A DNA stretch of 64,000 nucleotides from Allohahella sp002354735 (GTDB lineage: Bacteria > Pseudomonadota > Gammaproteobacteria > Pseudomonadales > Oleiphilaceae). The DNA lies in the NCBI RefSeq assembly GCF_047946665.1, contig NZ_CP172312.1:930001-994000 (forward strand). The letters are read 5' to 3'. Shown in pieces: positions 36,581 through 45,700 of the stretch. Each line of letters begins with the position of its first letter. Position 1 is the stretch's first letter. The translations under genes and the position numbers were made by a program. The notes under the pieces were generated by a model. It was given only the letters and a program-made list of their open reading frames with translations, did no database searches and was not told where the DNA came from.

Positions 36581-37680
36581 ATGTTTCCGTCATCATCCCG
36601 GTTTACAACCGTCAAGAGACCCTGTTGGAGGCGCTGGACAGTCTGTTCTGGCAGCGCTCCTTCGAGGCATCGACCGAGGTCCGGCGAAGCGATGTGGCCA
36701 ACGAGCCCAACAATGTGGCTGAAGAGCGGCGAGTCATCGACGTTGAGGCCATTATCGTCGACGATGGTTCTGCGGAGCCGGCAGTGCTGCCGGAACCCTT
36801 CTGCCGAATGGATAATGTCAGGCTCATCCGCAAGACCAACGGCGGTGCATCGTCGGCGCGCAATGCTGGCATGGCGGCAGCTCGGGGTCGCTTCATAGCT
36901 TTTCTGGATTCTGACGACCTGTTTGCTGCTGACAAACTGCATCGCGTGGTGGCGGTGCTGGATAAAAATCCCTCCGCCGGCTTCCTGTTCAGCGACTTGA
37001 GTCGCTTCGAACGCATGGGTCCGGTCCAGCAGGATGAGCCAGGCAAGCTCAAGCCGCGGCTGAAGTATATGGAGAAAACCAACTCGGATTTCTATCCTTC
37101 CGTGCGCAAGCTCTGCGATGAGCTGACGGCCGTGGACGAACAGACCTACCTTATTCCAGGGCGGATGCTGTTTCATACCTTGGCTGCTGGATATCCGGTT
37201 TTCCCTAGCACGCTGGTCGTGCGCCGTACGATTACCACTGCCATCAAACCCTGGCTCGAAGGTAGACGGCTTTCAGAGGATCTCGACTATGTGCTCAGGC
37301 TCTGTCGAGTGACCCACGGCCTCTATGTCGATGCGCCGCTGTCATATCTGGGGAGAGGGGAGGACAACGTTTCGGGTGACGCGCTAAAGAGTGCTGAGGC
37401 CGACATCGAAGTGCTCGAATTGATGGATGCCTCGCGGCGGAACAGTGAGCAGGTCAATGTGGACAGACGACGTTCACAGATCCTGCCCGGCGCCCTGCAG
37501 TTCCGGTACATGCGGCTTGGCTATAGTTACCACGCCGCGGGCCGTTTTCACGAAGCCGCCCGCGCCTACGCCAAGGCCTTCCAATATGGCCTGCGAAGCG
37601 AAGACGATGGCGCCGGAAAGCGAAACCTGAAGATCCTGGCCAACGCGGCTCGTAGTGAGCTACGTTCCTGGCTGGACTGA
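36574..37680 (+). CDS. Glycosyltransferase family 2
   Basis: This 368-residue protein has a GT-A domain with VSVIIPVYNRQETL, IVDDGS, ARGRFIAFLDSDD (DXD) and EDLDYVLRL. A C-terminal helical tail (YAKAFQYG) has a TPR-like look. The ATG lies seven bases inside the upstream gene's end. An insertion between the first strand and the DDGS motif (SFEASTEVRRSDVANEPNNV) is unusual for the family. A terminator follows the stop, ending the two-gene operon. Confidence 0.86.
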   Translation: MVDVSVIIPVYNRQETLLEALDSLFWQRSFEASTEVRRSDVANEPNNVAEERRVIDVEAIIVDDGSAEPAVLPEPFCRMDNVRLIRKTNGGASSARNAGMAAARGRFIAFLDSDDLFAADKLHRVVAVLDKNPSAGFLFSDLSRFERMGPVQQDEPGKLKPRLKYMEKTNSDFYPSVRKLCDELTAVDEQTYLIPGRMLFHTLAAGYPVFPSTLVVRRTITTAIKPWLEGRRLSEDLDYVLRLCRVTHGLYVDAPLSYLGRGEDNVSGDALKSAEADIEVLELMDASRRNSEQVNVDRRRSQILPGALQFRYMRLGYSYHAAGRFHEAARAYAKAFQYGLRSEDDGAGKRNLKILANAARSELRSWLD

Positions 37681-37708
37681 GACATGGGTTGATTTGTCTC
37701 CGCATGAG

Positions 37709-37734
37709 TCCGCCTCGTAGGCGGATGGCTTTTG
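37709..37734 (+). terminator. Terminator after glycosyltransferase operon
   Basis: TCCGCCT pairs with AGGCGGA around CGT, followed by TGGCTTTT. It ends at the stop of the convergent SirB-like gene. Confidence 0.78.
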
Positions 37735-38109
37735 CTAGAAGGCGGGCTTGTGCAGGGCCAGGGCGAACATCAGCACCAGTTGTCCAAGGGCTGCAGCTGC
37801 GGCGAGAATGCGCGTCTTGCGGGAAAACTTAGGCTTGAGGGCGACGAGTCCAGCAGCGATATAGCCTATGAGCAATAACACTTTCAGCGTCAACCAATGA
37901 TGAACGAAGGGCATCCACGGCGTGACGATAACGAGGCCAATGGCGGCGACCAGCAGTACGGTGTCGTTGATGTGGGGCAGGAAGCGTAGCGGGGTCTCAC
38001 GCCACCCTGGTTTGCCGGCGGCATCCAGGCCGATTCTGGTCATGAACAGGAGCGCCGTGAGCGCTGCGGCGAGCATGTGTATCATCTTGAGACCGGCATA
38101 CCATTCCAT
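37735..38109 (-). CDS. SirB family membrane protein
   Basis: The 124-residue protein has four membrane helices. The pattern LKMIHMLAAALTALLFMTRIGLD, RFLPHINDTVLLVAAIGLVIV and LTLKVLLLIGYIAAGLVALK matches SirB/YnzL-type small membrane proteins. Their molecular role is unclear. AGAGAG precedes the ATG. Confidence 0.78.
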   Translation of the reverse strand: MEWYAGLKMIHMLAAALTALLFMTRIGLDAAGKPGWRETPLRFLPHINDTVLLVAAIGLVIVTPWMPFVHHWLTLKVLLLIGYIAAGLVALKPKFSRKTRILAAAAALGQLVLMFALALHKPAF

Positions 38110-38250
38110 AGTTCACTCTCTTGTGTGATGTGTTGAATATCGCTTCAGCGGATAGTCTGGAGCTCGCTATTCTGTGGTCCATACTGTCAGGAGTGCAAGT
38201 GCGTCATCCATATCGTATTCTGCTGCGCATCGAGGCCCCCTGAGTGCATT

Positions 38251-39102
38251 ATGGTTGGCCTGATCACCTATTCTTCGCTGATATTCGGAGCGCTTGTATC
38301 CAAGCGTCTGGCGCTGCTGAATCCGGAGGGCGCCAAGGTGCTGTCGCAGCCCATGAATGTGCTTTCCAGACCAGCGCGTGGGTAATATCATGACCTTGCG
38401 GAAGGATCTGTATTACGTCGATCTGAAAGACAGCTTCAAGGAAAACCGACGCAAGATCGCCAGTAGCCCACATTCGCGCATCCCTGTATGCAAGGGCGGT
38501 ATCGACAACATCGTTGGTGTCGTTTATGCCAAGGATGTGCTCAACAAGGTAATGTCGGCTGAGGAGCCTGATCTTGCCGCGCTAGTGAAGACCCCCTGTT
38601 CATTCCACGTTACGCCACAGCGCTGCAGCTGCTCAAACAGTTCAAACAGTCGAAGAGCCATATTGCCATCGTGGTAGATGAACACGGGCAAACTAGCGGT
38701 CTGGCGTCGCTTAACGACGTTCTCGAAGCCATCGTGGGAGATCTTCCGGCAGACGACGAAGAATACGACCCCGACTTCGTCGAACGCGAGAACGGAACCT
38801 GGCTGGTAAGTGGGCGGGTGGATATCAGCGCCTTTAAAGACCACTTCGATATCCGCAAGCTGCCGGAGGAAGAGTATGGTAACTATCATACGCTCGGCGG
38901 GCTCGTGTTGAATGTGCTGGGGCATCTGCCACGAGAAGCGGATGTCATGAGCATAGGGGACCTGGCGATCGAAGTGGTCGACATGGACGGCAATCGAGCG
39001 GACAAGCTGCTGATTTCGAACAAACAGGCGACTGCGTCTGTTTCTGCTGCAGATAAAAGCGATGCGATGGCTTCGCCGAGCATTGACGAGGAAAAAGCGT
39101 AA
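38251..39102 (+). pseudogene. CorC/TlyC-family transporter-like gene, degraded
   Basis: A CNNM-domain relic (LITYSSLIFGALVSKRLALLNPEG) ends at a stop near 38380. Much of the membrane domain is then missing. The tandem CBS part resumes with RVGNIMTLRKDLYYVDL and SPHSRIPVCKGG, then shifts frame near 38590-38597. Adding one base in the C-run restores TPLFIPRYATALQLLKQFKQSKSHIAIVVDEHG. The remainder (38671-39102) holds the second CBS half (LNDVLEAIVGDLP) and the CorC_HlyC domain ending EVVDMDGNRADKLLI. At least one deletion and one frameshift make it a pseudogene. Confidence 0.87.
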
Positions 39103-39150
39103 CGTTCTGATCCTGATCCTGACTGCGCTTCTACAGCAGTCCGGGCCGAT

Positions 39151-39687
39151 TCAAGCGAAGATTTCTTCGACCGACTCCGCATCGAGTAGCCGATCGGCCC
39201 AGGTTTCGAGTTGCTTTTCAGAAGCATTATCGATTTGTTGAACCAAGGCCTGTGATAGATCTCCAAAACGTCGAGTAAGAAGACGTTTCAGGACCCGGGC
39301 CTCGCCTCGCTCCAGTCCTTTTTCCAACCCCTCCCTGAAGCCAGCTTCTCTGTGAAGGTGGCTCCATTCTTTTGCTCTTTCACTTAGCATGGCATGCATC
39401 TCCGATAGGTTCTGAATAGCGCTCAAGCCTTCACCCAATCCTTGCACCTGACTAAAGCGTTGTGCGAATAAAGCAGCAAAAGCAGCTCGATCTCAGAAAC
39501 GAACTCGCCAAACGATGTCATCAGCCCGTTCACGCAGGTCATCAGTGATATAGCTGTTGTTGAGCTTTTCGAGTGTATCGAAGTCGAGGTCGCTTACCCA
39601 TTCACCGGGCACGAAGTCTCTTAGAAGATCGCGAACCATGTCGGGGTTCGAGAACAAACGCTTGTAAATATGATCATGAGAGCCCAT
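39151..39687 (-). pseudogene. Rpn-family nuclease / putative transposase gene, internally deleted
   Basis: The start (MGSHDHIYKRLFSNPDMVRDLLRDFV) matches the Rpn/YhgA-like PD-(D/E)XK family. The frame reaches a TGA at about 39493, right after WRVRF, and continues in the same frame as AAFAALFAQRFSQVQGLGEG and then the C-terminal region (GEARVLKRLLTRRFG...). The whole nuclease core between them is missing. An in-frame deletion that also created the stop explains it. Rpn proteins are recombination-promoting nucleases. Confidence 0.85.
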
Positions 39688-39723
39688 GCAATCCTTGCCC
39701 TGAGCAGATATGACTGGCGAAAA

Positions 39724-39800
39724 TGGTGTCCAAGGCAGGATTCGAACCTGCGACCTACCGCTTAGGAGGCGGTCGCTCTATCCAGCTGAGCTACGAGGAC
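39724..39800 (-). tRNA. tRNA-Arg (anticodon CCT)
   Basis: The minus strand folds as a cloverleaf starting GTCCTCG, with anticodon stem ACCGC/GCGGT around the loop CTCCTAA (anticodon CCT, reading AGG), a T-arm GCAGG TTCGAAT CCTGC and an encoded CCA. The acceptor 3' strand is CTTGGAC, which leaves two mismatches (positions 5-68 and 6-67) opposite GTCCTCG. The gene is otherwise regular. Confidence 0.93.
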
Positions 39801-40188
39801 ATCTGGAAATGAAGAACGGCAGTATATTCGGATGCTCGGGCTATGTCAGCCCCGAATTTCAGTTCCTTGCAAAACCATATCAGATCGCCGATATCATCAA
39901 GATCTTGCGCGCCACTACGTGATAGGCAGGTCGCAATCCACGTGATATGAGTCGAAATGACTCAACCTGGCTTCGGTTATAACGCAAGTTTGAGCGGCCA
40001 AAGAAAATCATCAACTTGCGCGCTTGCGTCAAATTTCTGCTACCGAAAGTCAAGTAGGGTCACTGTGGTGGTGAGTATCATTCCCTCCGTGCTTCACACA
40101 CAGGGATACAGCTCATGTCGCAAGTGATTGCTTCCGCATCAAGAATTTCAGGTTTACCGCTCACCGCATGTAAAGCGGGGATACCATC
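39801..40188. other. Intergenic region upstream of the fatty acid cluster
   Basis: This gap must contain the promoter of the 40189-50136 operon. ACGTGATA occurs twice in the same orientation near 39916 and 39940, which may be a binding site but is weakly supported. GGGGAT lies before the first ATG. I see no convincing small gene. Confidence 0.4.
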
Positions 40189-41478
40189 ATGAGACGAGTC
40201 GTCGTGACGGGTATCGGCATTGTTTCGAGCCTTGGTTCCAATCAGACAGAAGTACACCACTCTCTGGCCGAATGTCGATCAGGCATCGGCGCCAACGCCG
40301 GCCATATCGAAAATGGCTTACGCAGCCATATTTCGGGGCAGATCGATATCGATTTTGCCGCCCATGTCGATCGCAAGCTACTGCGCTTCATGGGGGACGC
40401 CTCAGTCTACAGTTATATCGCTATGAAAGAGGCGATTGCTCAGGCGGGACTTACGCCTGCTGAAGTCTCCAACGAGCGCACTGGATTGATCATGGGCGCC
40501 GGCGGGGCCTCTACTGAAAACGTTATGGATGCGATTGACATCCTGCGCGACAAGGGCATCCGCAAGGTTGGTCCATATCGTGTGACCAGAACCATGAATA
40601 GTTCAGTCAATGCCAACCTGGCCACCCCATTTGCGATACGGGGCGTCAACTACTCAATCACCAGTGCCTGTGCAACCAGTGCGCATTGTATAGGTGCAGC
40701 TGCGCAGCAGATTCAGTTCGGCCTGCAGGACGTCATGTTTGCCGGCGGCGCGGAAGATTGTCACTGGACACTGTCGTGTCTGTTCGACGCCATGGGCGCA
40801 CTGTCTACCGGCTATAACGACAGGCCAAAAGAGGCTTCGCGACCTTACGATGCCGACCGCGATGGCTTCGTGATCTCTGGGGGCGCTGGCGTGCTCGTAC
40901 TGGAGTCGCTGGAGCGGGCGCAGGCACGTGGTGCCACCATACTCGCCGAGCTGACTGGCTTTGGCGCGACGTCCGATGGCGACGACATGGTCGTGCCTTC
41001 AGGTGAGGGCGCCGCACGCTGTATGCTCGAGGCCGTGCGTCAGGCTGATGCCATTCATAAGCGCCCAGTCGACTACATCAATGCCCACGGTACCAGTACG
41101 AAAGTCGGCGACATCGCCGAACTCAAAGCCATTCGCGCAGCCTTTGCCGGAGAGGGCGACGACGCGTCCATGGCGAAGATACCTGCCATCAGCTCAACCA
41201 AGGCTATTTCAGGGCACGGCCTCGGCGCTGCCGGGGTGCAGGAAGCCATTTACGGCCTGCTTATGATGCGTAACCGTTTCCTCGTCCGATGCGACAACCT
41301 GCACACTGTAGATGATGCCGTTGCAGAGTTCCCGATTCTCAGGGAGATGCAATATGACATCGACGTCAATCGCATACTGTCCAACAGCTTTGGTTTCGGC
41401 GGAACCAATGCCTGTCTCGTGTTCGATAACTGGTCTGGTGTTCATAGGGAAAAAGCTGCCATGGAGGGCCTATCATGA
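40189..41478 (+). CDS. fabB: Beta-ketoacyl-ACP synthase, FabB/KAS I type
   Basis: The 429-residue condensing enzyme has the complete KAS triad: Cys161 in TSACATSAHC, His300 in INAHGTST and His343 in SGHGLGAAG, with Lys338 in SSTKAI. SSTKA.SGH.LGAAGVQEAIY is the FabB-type block. It elongates acyl-ACP with malonyl-ACP in the cytoplasm. It is the first gene of a tightly packed same-strand cluster with a dedicated reductase, carboxylase and ACP, so it may be a specialised copy rather than the housekeeping one. It overlaps fabV by four bases (ATGA). It is about 20 residues longer than usual FabB. Confidence 0.9.
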   Translation: MRRVVVTGIGIVSSLGSNQTEVHHSLAECRSGIGANAGHIENGLRSHISGQIDIDFAAHVDRKLLRFMGDASVYSYIAMKEAIAQAGLTPAEVSNERTGLIMGAGGASTENVMDAIDILRDKGIRKVGPYRVTRTMNSSVNANLATPFAIRGVNYSITSACATSAHCIGAAAQQIQFGLQDVMFAGGAEDCHWTLSCLFDAMGALSTGYNDRPKEASRPYDADRDGFVISGGAGVLVLESLERAQARGATILAELTGFGATSDGDDMVVPSGEGAARCMLEAVRQADAIHKRPVDYINAHGTSTKVGDIAELKAIRAAFAGEGDDASMAKIPAISSTKAISGHGLGAAGVQEAIYGLLMMRNRFLVRCDNLHTVDDAVAEFPILREMQYDIDVNRILSNSFGFGGTNACLVFDNWSGVHREKAAMEGLS

Positions 41479-42680
41479 TCGTGCGACCGAAGATCAGGAA
41501 CTTTATCTGTACAACCGCGCATCCGGTCGGCTGTCACCGTCAGGTGGCCGAGCAAATCCAGCAGGCCAAAGCGGCGCTGCCAATGGAAAAGGCGGTTCAC
41601 AACGTGTTGATCATTGGATGTTCGACAGGCTACGGGCTCGCCAGCCGAATTGCTGCCTCGATCAGCTCTGATGCCGCTACGCTGGGCGTTATGTTCGAGA
41701 AGCCGGCGACTGAAGTACGTTGTGGCAGTGCTGGCTGGTATAACAACATGGCCGCTGAGGCCCTGCTGAAATCCGAGCGTCCCGATCAGCAGATTCACAC
41801 CGTCAATGCCGATGCCTTCAGTCAGGAAACCAAGGATCAGGTCATTGAGCTGGCCACTGAAAAGTATGGCAAGTTCGATCTCGTCATCTACAGCCTGGCT
41901 GCGCCGCGACGCAAGGACCCTGTCACCGGCGAGATCTGGCAATCTGTGCTCAAGCCAATAGGCGAGCCCTTCGAAGGCATCACGCTCGATACCGATAATG
42001 AAGTCCTCAAGTCGGTCAGTATCGAACCCGCAACCGATGACGAGATCGAACACACGGTCAAGGTCATGGGCGGCGAGGACTGGGCGGACTGGATGAGTCA
42101 GTTGCACGCGGCCGAACTTCTGGCGGTGGGCTGTGAAACTGTCGCCTATCACTATGTCGGCAGGGAGTTGACCTGGCCTATCTATGGTCAGGCGACCATT
42201 GGTCGTGCCAAGGCGCATCTTGAAGAAACAGCGCATGAGATCAGCAGACAGCTCAAGGATATCGATGCCAAGGCTTTCATAGGCGTCCTCAAGGCTGTTG
42301 TCACGCAAAGTTCATCTGCCATCCCCATCATGCCGCTCTACATTGCCATTCTGTACGACGTTATGAAGGAGGAGGGCACACATGAGACAGCAATGGATCA
42401 GATACTGCGCTTCTTCAGTACCCAGTTGCTCAGTAGCGGGCGACGCGTGGAAGACGGTGTGCGCCTGCGGGTAGACGACTATGAAATGGCTGATTCGGTA
42501 CAGGCTGAGGTCGCAAGGCGATGGGCGGCAGTCACAGACGACAGCTTGCCGGAACTGGCCGATTTGAGGGGTTATCGTGAGGATTTTCTGAAGCTTTTTG
42601 GTTTTTGCTGCACTGATGTGGACTATGATCAGGACATCGACCTGCTAATGGGTCAGGCACAAACCAGGGTGGCCTTGTAG
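41475..42680 (+). CDS. fabV: Trans-2-enoyl reductase, FabV type
   Basis: The 401-residue protein is a clear FabV: MIVRPKIRNFICTTAHPVGC, GCSTGYGLASRIAA for NADH binding, KPIGEPF, VKVMGGEDW and the catalytic Tyr237-x8-Lys246 in LTWPIYGQATIGRAK, SAIPIMPLY downstream. It reduces trans-2-enoyl thioesters with NADH. FabV proteins are known to resist triclosan, so this gene could contribute such resistance. It is translationally coupled to the ketosynthase and lies 31 bases before the carboxylase. Confidence 0.92.
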   Translation: MIVRPKIRNFICTTAHPVGCHRQVAEQIQQAKAALPMEKAVHNVLIIGCSTGYGLASRIAASISSDAATLGVMFEKPATEVRCGSAGWYNNMAAEALLKSERPDQQIHTVNADAFSQETKDQVIELATEKYGKFDLVIYSLAAPRRKDPVTGEIWQSVLKPIGEPFEGITLDTDNEVLKSVSIEPATDDEIEHTVKVMGGEDWADWMSQLHAAELLAVGCETVAYHYVGRELTWPIYGQATIGRAKAHLEETAHEISRQLKDIDAKAFIGVLKAVVTQSSSAIPIMPLYIAILYDVMKEEGTHETAMDQILRFFSTQLLSSGRRVEDGVRLRVDDYEMADSVQAEVARRWAAVTDDSLPELADLRGYREDFLKLFGFCCTDVDYDQDIDLLMGQAQTRVAL

Positions 42681-42711
42681 GCCGCTCGCTAATGGACAGG
42701 AAGGATCAGAC

Positions 42712-45700
42712 ATGACCAGGGCCAAACACACCAATAACACCAAGACACCAGGAGTGGTCGACCGCGCGCCGGTATTCGATTTGGACACAGTAGCGGCCGG
42801 GATTCCCGGGCTCCTGGCGCCGGAAGCCGTCGAAGCTGAAGTCGCCAGGATCAGCCGCCTGCCAATCGAGGATTACGAACAGGCGGTCATTCAGCCCGTT
42901 CGTCAGAGCCAACGTTTCAGCGCCCGCAAGATTATGAAGGCACTGGTTCACAAGGTCATCAAGGAAAGCGATGACGGCCCACTGTACGCTCTGGACTGCT
43001 ACATGCTCAATGAGGCAGGCAAGCGGATTCGGGTCGGTCTGATCGGCCAGAATCGGGAGAATCGGCAAGGCGTCTGGAGCCCGGAGCATCATCGAAAGGC
43101 CGCTGAACTGGCGGTGAAGTTCAGCCGCAAGCGGATGCCGCTAATCACCTTTATCGATACACCGGGTGCAGATGCCGGCGAAACGGCCAACCAGCAGGAT
43201 CAGGCGCATAGCATATCGAGCTTGATCACGGTGATGGCGCAGCTGCCAGTTCCCACAGTGGGCATCATTCTTGGCACTGCGTACTCTGGTGGTGCAATTC
43301 CGCTGGCGGCCACCAACGTGCTGCTTTCAGTTCGTGATGGTCTGTTCAGTACCATTCAGCCACAGGGCCTCGCCAGCATCGCGCGCAAGCAGAAGCTGGC
43401 CTGGCAACAGTGTGCCCAGCGTGTTGGGGTATCGGCGTGTGAGACGGCTTGCAAGGGCTGGATCGACGGTATCGTAGACTATTCGCCGAGTGATCAGCGT
43501 GAAGGTCTCGAACATCTTAAATCAGCTGTGGTTGGCTCACTGGCCTTTCTGGAAAAGCAGCTGAGCGCCTTCGTACAACCCGATGGTGCTGCAGTGTTCG
43601 CGCCGGTCGGCAGTGAGTATCAGCGAAGCCTGGCCGTATTTCTTGATAAGCCTGAGCGCCTGGCCGGGCCGAATAACAGCTACTACGCCGATTCGCTAAC
43701 ACAGCTACCCAGCCTCTTTGGCTACACCCTGCGCCACATGCGGCAGCAGCAGGTGGCGTCGCGCCTGAGCTTCACCACCATTTCCTCGCTGCCCGCCGCT
43801 GGCAGCGTGGCGCCGATACAGCCGCAGCAACAAAGCAGCGAGAAGCTCGGCGTGTTCAATGAATGGTTTCAGCGCGAAGAAAAGCTGATTTACGAGCAGC
43901 GACTGCTCGAGCGATACGAGCGTTTCCAGAAGGCGCGTCAGGCCAAGGATGAGGATCGAAGTGCGCTGGCTGCACTGGTATTAGGAAAGCCACAGGAAAA
44001 GTATCGACAGGCGGCAGAGGCATTGGCCTTCGAGCTTGGCCTGTATTTGTACAATCGCTGGAAGGCTCAAGCTGCAGAGGGATTCGTGGCCTTGAGCGAG
44101 TTTCTGGCTGAGCAGGCAGCAAAGGGTCGGACTGAAACAGAGACTGGCGAACTGCCGGCAAAAGAAGACGTCACATTGCCACAGCTGATTCGTCTGCCTG
44201 AACTCAATGCCTGGCTAGCGCCAGTGAGCCTTCAGCTCCAGTTCTTCGACGCACTCTACGATGGCATTCTGGGTGAACTCGAATTGGTCGCCAGTGAGGC
44301 TAACCGTTATAGAAGTCTCAGTGAAGAATCGATGGCACAACTGCTCGATGCTGCGCTGAAAGCAACCCAGAATGACGTTTGCTGGGTAGACGCAAATGCT
44401 CGAGAGTTCTCGACCTGGCTGACGCAGCTGAACGAGAGCGACGACGTTGAGTGGTTTCTGCGCCAGGTCTCGGAATGGAAGCAGCGCCAGCACGCAAGGC
44501 TCTCTGAAAGCCTGTTCGTGTTTCTGACCTACCTCTTTGAAAATCTGATTCCTCGCTATATGCAGGCTCAGGCGGGCGGCGAAGCCTTCGATGGCAAGAT
44601 CAACCCGACCTGGATCGGTCGACGCAAGGACTTCTGGCATCGCCTATCCATTGCCTACTGTGACCTGCAGATTCAGGCACTGCAGAAGGAATACAAGAGC
44701 CAGTGGCCCGAGTGGACTGGCTGGGTCGACGAGCTGTGTCGGGATTTCACGCCCCAGCACGACGATTGGGTCTCCAGTGACCCCTGCGCCTTCCCCGGCT
44801 ACCTTGAGAGTATCCATAAGCAGATCAGCGCGGGTAAGGTGCCTGCGGGCATCGTGACCGGCATCGCTACATTGAAGGTGGCTTCGCAGCCAGTCGGCCT
44901 TTTCATTTCCAATCTGGCCTTTCAGGCCGGCGCTCTGGATATGGCCAGTGCCCGTAAGTTGCTGGCGCTTATTCAGCATTGTGAAGACAAGCGTCTGCCC
45001 ATAGTAGGCCTTGTCTCTTCTGGTGGCATGCAGACCAAAGAGGGTGCGGGTTCGTTGTTCGCGATGGCGGCTGTCAACGAGGCGCTGACTCGCTTTCGTC
45101 AACTCACTGGTCTGCCGGTGATCATGGTCGGTTTCGGAGACTGTACCGGCGGTGCCCAGGCCAGTTTTGTGACCCATCCGCTGGTCGAAACCTGGTATAT
45201 CAGCGGTGCGAACATTCCCTTCGCCGGGCAGATCGTCGTACCGAGCTACCTGCCGTCGACCTGCACCCTGGCTAATTATCTGTCAAAGAACGCCAAGGCT
45301 GAGCCCGAGACTGACGCCACAATGACTGGTTTACTCAGTCACCCCTTTGCCGATAGTTTCGACAGACGCCTGTTGCAGATCGATTCGCAGGCGCCGCGCC
45401 CACGCTGCAGCCTGCAGGATATGCTGAAGGCCAGGCTGAACGGCGGTAAGCTGCCCCAGGCCAATGCCCAGCCCAGTGACGACGCAGCCGCTTTGCAGCA
45501 GCACGAAGGCCGGGTCGCAAAAGTATTCGCGCCGGTAGAAAAGCTGCTGATTCATGCCCGCGGCTGCACGGCAGTGAAGCTGATCAGGGATGCCCAGCGC
45601 AACGGTACCCCGGTGGTTCTGGTGCAGTCCGATCCTGATATGGGTTCAGTCCCCGCAGAGATGCTGGGCGCTCGCGACGAGCTGGTTTGCATCGGCGGCA

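Noticed and set aside
1..38000. Exosortase gene expected with PEP-CTERM proteins
   Set aside because: No multi-pass protein with exosortase Cys, Arg and His motifs is present; the polymerase at 4944 is Wzy_C-like instead.
40128..40463. Overlapping open frame at the start of the ketosynthase gene
   Set aside because: It is a shadow of fabB in another frame.
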